The notes beneath the pieces were generated by a model. The model was not told the origin of the DNA. It did no database searches and was given only the letters and a program-made list of their open reading frames with translations. Source: Podospora bellae-mahoneyi (Eukaryota > Ascomycota > Sordariomycetes > Sordariales > Podosporaceae). From it: DNA of 64,000 bases. Shown in pieces: positions 59,165 through 64,000 of this stretch. The DNA lies in contig NC_085881.1 in NCBI RefSeq assembly GCF_035222275.1, positions 1-64,000 on the forward strand, written 5' to 3'. The first letter of the stretch is position 1. Every line of letters starts with the position of its first letter. The translations under genes were made by a program, and so were the position numbers.

Positions 59165-59618
59165 TGTGGTGGTCGAGGCCCTGGAGACAAAGTGATATCC
59201 CAGGTTCCAATGCAGTGCCGTGGCAGACAAGATGGAGCCCAGGGAGCTGGAGCTGGAGCTCGAGCAGGCGTGCCTGGCGTGCTGGGGAGCAAGCCTGGTC
59301 GCGTGGGCCGCTTGGCATCCAACTGCATTGGCCAATGGAGAGGGTTTGTTTTGCCCCGCACAACCCTTGCATCAGTGGGACTTCGGTGTGGGGTTGTCGG
59401 GCTGAGCCGGCGCCGAAGTTCAGCCGCTTGGCAACGGAAGCGCATTGCAGCTTTGGCTGGGGAAACCGAGAGGACGGAAAAAAATTACAGCGCGATTGTT
59501 GCAGTGCCTGGCGCATGTGCTTGGAAGCAGCAAGACAAATAACACCACGACCTGTAGCTGGCCATTGCACCTTGACGAACCAGTCCCGCCCGACGAAATC
59601 CCAGCAGCCAACAACACC
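59165..59618. promoter_or_regulatory. Shared divergent promoter region of RTT109 and mL57
   Basis: 454 bp between two start codons pointing away from each other, without a clear TATA box. A Ser-rich open frame upstream of the chosen Rtt109 start overlaps it but does not resemble the family. Several frames of 100-300 codons on other strands here are shadows. Confidence 0.6.
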
Positions 59619-60581
59619 ATGGCTCTCAATCCCGCGCGGGCGTCCGTCTCGTCGGCCTCCAAGGCTCTGGCAAGATGCACCCGGCCCCCACCATCGTCAG
59701 TTGCCAGCAGTATGGGCCTGTCTGCCCGCCAAATGTCGACAGAGACGACACCGACATCAACACCAACCACGGCCGATAGCCAATCAGCCTCCGGGGCCTC
59801 CGGGGCCTCCTCCTCGGAACGTCGCCCGCGATGGTCTTATACCCCAGAACGAATGAAGGGCCCCGGCTTTTCCATCAACATTGTCAAGAACCCCGCGCGC
59901 AAGATATGGCACGTAAACGAGGACCCAGAGAAGGTCGATGCCGTTTACAACCGGTTCCTGGGCAAGAACGGCGACAAGATGTTGCCCGACGAGATCAAGT
60001 GGCTGGCTGTAACACACAAGAGTTTCGACCAAGGAAGGAGAGGGTTCAACACAAGACTGGCCTATTATGGTGCGCCGGCCCATTCTTCGTCGACTTGTTT
60101 TAGTGCTGATTCCAGTGTTCACCCCAGGTCGTCAAGTCCTCGCCCTAGAAACTACGCGAAGTATCCTCGCAAATCCGCTCCCTGGGGATGCGGCCCAAGA
60201 AGCAATCAGCTTCTCTGACGAACATGGCCGCGAGCCGTTCCAGCACCCTGCTCTCGCGAATGTCGACAAGCTGTATGCAAGACAACCCTGGGACGTAGTA
60301 AGCATGGAAAAGATTGCCAAACTCGCCTTTGATGTTGGTCTGGGTGAAATCACCCGGTGGAAACCCAAGATGGTATAGCTCTTCTCCCCCGTTGCCAGTG
60401 CCCTGACTGAATCGACTAACGAATAAACTCTGTCTGGCAGCCTGAAAACCTCGAACTCTCGGGTATTGTTTCGGTACTCAACACATCAGTCTTGGCCATC
60501 GTCGGCGCCGTTTCTCTTCAAAATGGCGCCGAAGTCGCGCATCGCGTTGTCCGCGACAGAATACTAAGGAGACTGGCTTAA
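59619..60581 (+). CDS. MRPL15: Mitochondrial large-subunit ribosomal protein mL57 (MRPL15, RNase III fold), 278 aa
   Basis: Exons 59,619-60,069, 60,128-60,372 and 60,441-60,581, with introns of 58 and 68 nt (GTGCGC...CCAG, GTATAG...GCAG), in frame throughout. The N-terminus is Ser/Arg/Ala-rich and low in acidic residues, as expected of a mitochondrial presequence. 'RRPRWSYTPERMKGPG', 'MLPDEIKWLAVTHKSFDQGR' and 'FNTRLAYYGRQVLALETTRS' follow, the RNase III-like signature (H-S---G---N--L---G) without the catalytic acidic pattern, as in the structural mitoribosomal homologue. The C-terminus is 'VAHRVVRDRILRRLA'. Essential for mitochondrial translation in yeast. Confidence 0.88.
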
Positions 60582-60717
60582 CGGCTGCAAGGGCCGAGGC
60601 GAGTGGCATCGTGTATAATCTTGTATTATAGTTTATTGGGCGGGCGGGCAATGTAGAAATGGCTGGACAATGCCCTCTCCAGTGACTTGCGATGAACCCC
60701 AAACGTAGAGTAATAAG

Positions 60718-61665
60718 TCACCACCCATCCACAAACTGAATCTCGGCCACCTTCATGGGCTTCTTGCCAACCTTCATCCACCCTTCCCCATCAACAAACT
60801 GCTTGCCTCTGCTCAGGAGGAAGCGGCGATAGTAATCAGTATCGACACTCGCTTGCTGCAGCACGCATTTACCGCCCTTCCACTCGGCCGGCGGCACGCG
60901 CTCTGCATATAGAAACAAGATAAACTCGTCCAGGTCGGCAAAAATGGTCCGCGAAAAGGCTTTGAGAGTGGCTGCCCCCACTGGGTGAGCCCAGGGAGCC
61001 ATGCTCATTGACAACCTTCTCAGCCCCCTTGCCTTACCCTTTTGGTTCCTCAGAAGGGATGCACCCGTCTTTCGGAGCCAATCCAACAGGTTCGTCAACC
61101 GGGTGTAATGGAGATCACCGAGCAAGGCGACTGTGTCATGCTCTAGGTTGAGATACAGCGAGCGGGAAGGAAGGAGGTCTCCAGGCCGTTCCGAATTGAT
61201 CTCTGGGTCTAGGAGGTGGTGTCGGACGGTAGGAGCGTGAAGGGGAAGCGCAACATTATAGTGCCTGAGAGCTGCCTGGCGGGCTTCCACAGAGACCGAA
61301 AGAGCGACAGGGTTGAAGGAGCGTGATTGCCACTTGGGTTGGTCTCGGTGGTTGTCATCAGCATAGTGGGTGCGGCGGGTGTGAAGGACGACTGTACGAG
61401 GAAAGAATGAGAGACGCCTTTAAGCTTCAACCATTAGTTGGCGGCATGTGAGTTGAGACACGAGAACAAGGAAGCCTGACCATATCTTGAGACGGATCTC
61501 CGCGGGGAGAAGTGAGAATAGGGAAAACGTTGTGAGGCCCGGGCTCTCATCGGCAGACGTTGAAGAAACCCGCCCATCACTTGGCTCGTGGCTGATGTTC
61601 ATCGTGGTTGAGGTTGGAACCTCTCCTACTCCCCTTGAGGAGAGGCTCTCTGTCAAGGTAGCCAT
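60718..61665 (-). CDS. 2EXR-domain-type protein (exon junction unresolved)
   Basis: The first exon from ATG 61,665 holds 'TFSLFSLLPAEIRLKIW', the start of the 2EXR domain (F--LP-EIR--IW). The second part, in another frame to TAA at 60,718, starts around 'VVLHTRRTHYADDNHRDQPK' near 61,390. It runs through 'ARQAALRHYNVALP' and 'SRSLYLNLEHDTVALLGDLH', usual downstream features, to 'KVAEIQFVDGW'. An intron must lie between about 61,485 and 61,395. An acceptor 'cgtacag' is good, but no canonical donor with matching phase was found, so a frameshift is possible. About 270 residues. 2EXR proteins are common in ascomycetes and have no known activity. Confidence 0.65.
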
Positions 61666-62376
61666 GATGCAGACTCAACTAATCGTTTATATTTGGTTGT
61701 AGAATTTTTGAGTGTTACTGGGCCTTCTGCAAAATAAAAGCAAGCAAAAGAACCTCTTAGATGCGGGGGCCAGTGGCTTTTAATTCAGGCCACCATCCGC
61801 AGACGATATCCTTTTGGATCCAGGTCGGCATCCTCCGCACGTCTCCGCCTCAACATTTGAATGTCTATTTGGTACTTAATGGTCCGAATCACGAGAATTA
61901 GGCGGTGTGTGAGCCCAAAATTGTAACCGATAAAGATAAATGTCAGCAGTTGGGCTTATTAGGGTGGGGGATGACAGGGGGGTCAATATGACAGCTCTCC
62001 GTGTGGATTTGACGTCAGCGCGCGCCCTTTTGGGTACCTACATGACTGTCTGGATTTTCGGTCTACCTCCAACACCCCGCTCCTCGAACAGGCCGGTCTG
62101 TCATTCCCCCAAGCTACTCCGATTTTGCGCCTTTCCATGCTATTCCAGCCATTGTCGATTTACCCAGTCAAAAACTACGCATGTGAGGCTGTACATAGAC
62201 TACTCAGGCGGGCAGTCAATGTCAACATCCGGTATGGAACGAACGCAACCATTGTTGATATTGAAATTCTGACATGAGCGGACTGAACACATCAAGCCAT
62301 ACCGCGATCCAAGCTCAAGCAAATTTTCAGATACCCCAAGGCCCAAAATACCCCTTTCAACTGAACAATGAAGTGA
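61666..62376. other. Intergenic region between 2EXR gene and P450 gene
   Basis: Promoter side of the 2EXR-type gene and 3' flank of the P450. No gene recognised. Confidence 0.5.
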
Positions 62377-64000
62377 TCACTTCGTCGTCACCGTCATCAG
62401 CATCCCATCTACCGGCTTAGCAGTCACCTGTTGATTCTGGCAACCCGTGTTAGTGGTAAACCTGTGAAATAGGTATGTACAGACAAGCTTACATTGTACA
62501 CTGGTTTGCCCTTGAGACGGCATTTTCCTGTTGGTTCAAGAATGAAAGTTCCCTTTTCATTCCTTTCCAGCTCTCCCAAGCCCACCTTGGAAAAGGTGTA
62601 TTTTCTTGCCACAAACGCAATGATGACCCTTGCTTCGATCGTGGCAAGGTCCTGGCCGATGCAATTTCTGGGACCGCGTTCAAACGGTCTCCAAGAGCTG
62701 GCGGGAAACCGTCTGTCTTCTTCGATGGTGCTGTCCCCGTTGTTGCTCGAGCTCATAATCCCGCTCTTGTCGCCTAGCCATCTGTCGGGCATGAACTCGT
62801 CCGCAGTATCACCAAACACTTGAGCGTCTCGCTGTATGATGGTGGCGCAGTTATAAACCACCATGCCATCGAGACACAGGTGTTGTCCTTCAGGGGTTTG
62901 CACAACGAAATTGCTTCCTGGTGGCGCCATCCTTGCCGTACCAGCTGGTGGGCATAGGCGCAGCGTCTCCTTGATGACGGCGGTGGTGTAGGCCATGTTG
63001 TTGAGCAATTCATCCCCTCCCGGACTCAGCAGCTTGTGCTTCATCAGCTCGAAGCTTTCACCTGATTCGGGGCCGAAGAGGGCATCCAGCTCTGCAACTA
63101 GTGCCTCGTGCGCTTTGGGGTACCGGTGAAGAAAGTAGAATGCCCAAGCGAGAAGAATCGAGGTTGTGTCGTGCCCTGCAAACAGGAACGTCTTTACCTG
63201 ATCGATTGTCTGAGCCAGCAGCTGCTCGTCGAGCACGTCGCGTCCCTGCAGTGACAGGCTCAGCACACTGCGCTTTTCCTGTGGCTGCTCCTCGCCATGC
63301 TTCAGCCGAATCATCTGTTCCAGAAGGGAGTCGACCTTTTTCCCAAGACGGAATCGTTTGAGGGCCAGCTTTGGATAACACCACCACGGAAGCATGTTGC
63401 TTCTTCCATGAAATGTCTGGACTAGTTGGTCATAAACCCTGATGAACTCGCCCTCTCTGGAAGAGTCGGGGATCTGGGCGTCAAAGTCGATGTCCATCGT
63501 CACCGCCCCGATGATGTCAAATGTCAAGCTGATAATGAGGTCGGTCAAGGGAAAAGATTGGCCATTTTCGCAGAGCTTGTTCAGTCTACCGAGGAAGATC
63601 TCAGTCTTGTCAATGATACAGGGGAGCAAGGTCATGAGGTGCTTCGGCGCGAATCCAGGGTTGTACTGCTTTCTCATCGACTTCCATTCCTCTCGCTGCT
63701 TGGACAAGATGGAGTGAGGCCCGATGAGGTCCACAAGGTCGGCTATGGTAGGGGATTTTGGAGCGCTCCAAGGATACTGCTTCGTCGCTTTCGACAGCTG
63801 CTCGGCCACCTCATGAGACGAAATGACGGCCATGGGATACCTGGCTGGCCAGAGGTCGACGAGAAGCACAGAAGGGTTACCGGCAGCTTTCACCATGTCA
63901 CAGAAGATCCAGTCTGTTTATCTATTAGCGACTGGTCACCAGAGTACAGGAGTAATACAAGATCTGGATAGCAACTCACCAATATGCAGATCAGGCAGGT
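62377..64000 (-). CDS. Cytochrome P450 monooxygenase, C-terminal ~500 residues (5' end outside window)
   Basis: Exons: 64,000-63,980 (partial, 'LPDLHI'), 63,913-62,493 and 62,436-62,377. Introns are GTGAGT...ACAG (66 nt) and GTAAGC...CCAG (56 nt). The last intron matters, because reading through it gives a false tail, while splicing gives 'NQQVTAKPVDGMLMTVTTK', normal for P450s. I-helix 'FLFAGHDTTSILLAW' (oxygen activation Thr), K-helix 'KETLRLCPP' (ExxR), 'FMPDRWLG' (PERF region) and heme loop 'WRPFERGPRNCIGQDLA' with the Cys thiolate ligand are all present. The N-terminal membrane anchor lies beyond 64,000. Substrate unknown. No partner biosynthetic genes in view. Confidence 0.9.

Noticed and set aside
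58916-59542. 208-codon open frame opposite RTT109 and the divergent promoter
   Set aside because: Antisense shadow without domain or splice structure.
58599-59570. 323-codon open frame overlapping RTT109 on the same strand
   Set aside because: It is in a different frame from the Rtt109 coding sequence and has no domain. Its length follows from GC-rich codon use.
62424-62492. P450 ending with the unspliced tail 'LSVHTYFTGLPLTRV'
   Set aside because: A GTAAGC...CCAG intron removes it and gives a C-terminus of normal P450 type ending 'MLMTVTTK'.

Overview
The window looks like nuclear DNA of a filamentous ascomycete, most likely a Sordariomycete. Introns are 50-70 nt with GTAAGT-type donors and CTAAC branch points. 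The gene set is fungal: Rtt109, Rkm4-like SET protein, mitoribosomal mL57, HET, DUF1996 and CmcJ proteins. The left 27.7 kb carries heavy C-to-T and G-to-A change at CpA/TpG, the signature of repeat-induced point mutation (RIP).

Region 1 (1-27,718) is a head-to-tail array of four copies (A-D) of one subtelomere-type unit. Each unit holds, on the minus strand, a gene for a C2H2/OrsD-type zinc-finger plus tyrosine-recombinase-like protein. After it come a GC-rich tandem repeat, a divergent two-exon gene for a small Cys-rich DUF3716-like protein on the plus strand, a ~200-bp satellite, and a fixed right end with a hairpin. Reading through the RIP damage in copy D shows that the minus-strand gene continues into a complete RecQ-type helicase, so the ancestral gene is a telomere-linked-helicase (TLH) type gene. 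A is cut by the window edge. B lacks the helicase and C keeps only its first motifs. B (about 6.17-11.59 kb) is almost free of RIP although its neighbours are saturated, and it is broken only by a one-base deletion and a 41-bp deletion. All four right ends are the same and the left ends differ, which suggests end-to-end addition of terminally eroded units. A ~60-bp AT-rich minisatellite lies between C and D. A RIP-proof palindrome, CGTACG, is scattered through the unit in all reading frames.

Region 2 (27.7-32.3 kb) is a decayed border with a RIP-broken small secreted protein gene of betagamma-crystallin-like appearance, long empty stretches and a frameshifted HET-domain gene.

Region 3 (32.6-42.1 kb) is accessory. 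It holds a secreted DUF1996 protein, a 10-cysteine small secreted protein, a frameshifted NmrA-like protein, a broken Pth11/rhodopsin-like membrane protein, a small four-helix-type membrane protein, a single-pass wall-sensor-like protein and a frame-disrupted multi-spanning membrane protein.

Region 4 (43-64 kb) is ordinary gene space: an allantoate-permease-type MFS transporter, an unrecognised acidic-tail protein, an APC amino-acid transporter, a CmcJ/GA4-desaturase family protein, a secreted LVIVD-repeat protein, an oxalate-decarboxylase relic, Rkm4-like, Rtt109 and mL57 (divergent pair), a 2EXR-type protein and a P450 running off the right edge. Gene integrity rises with distance from the array.
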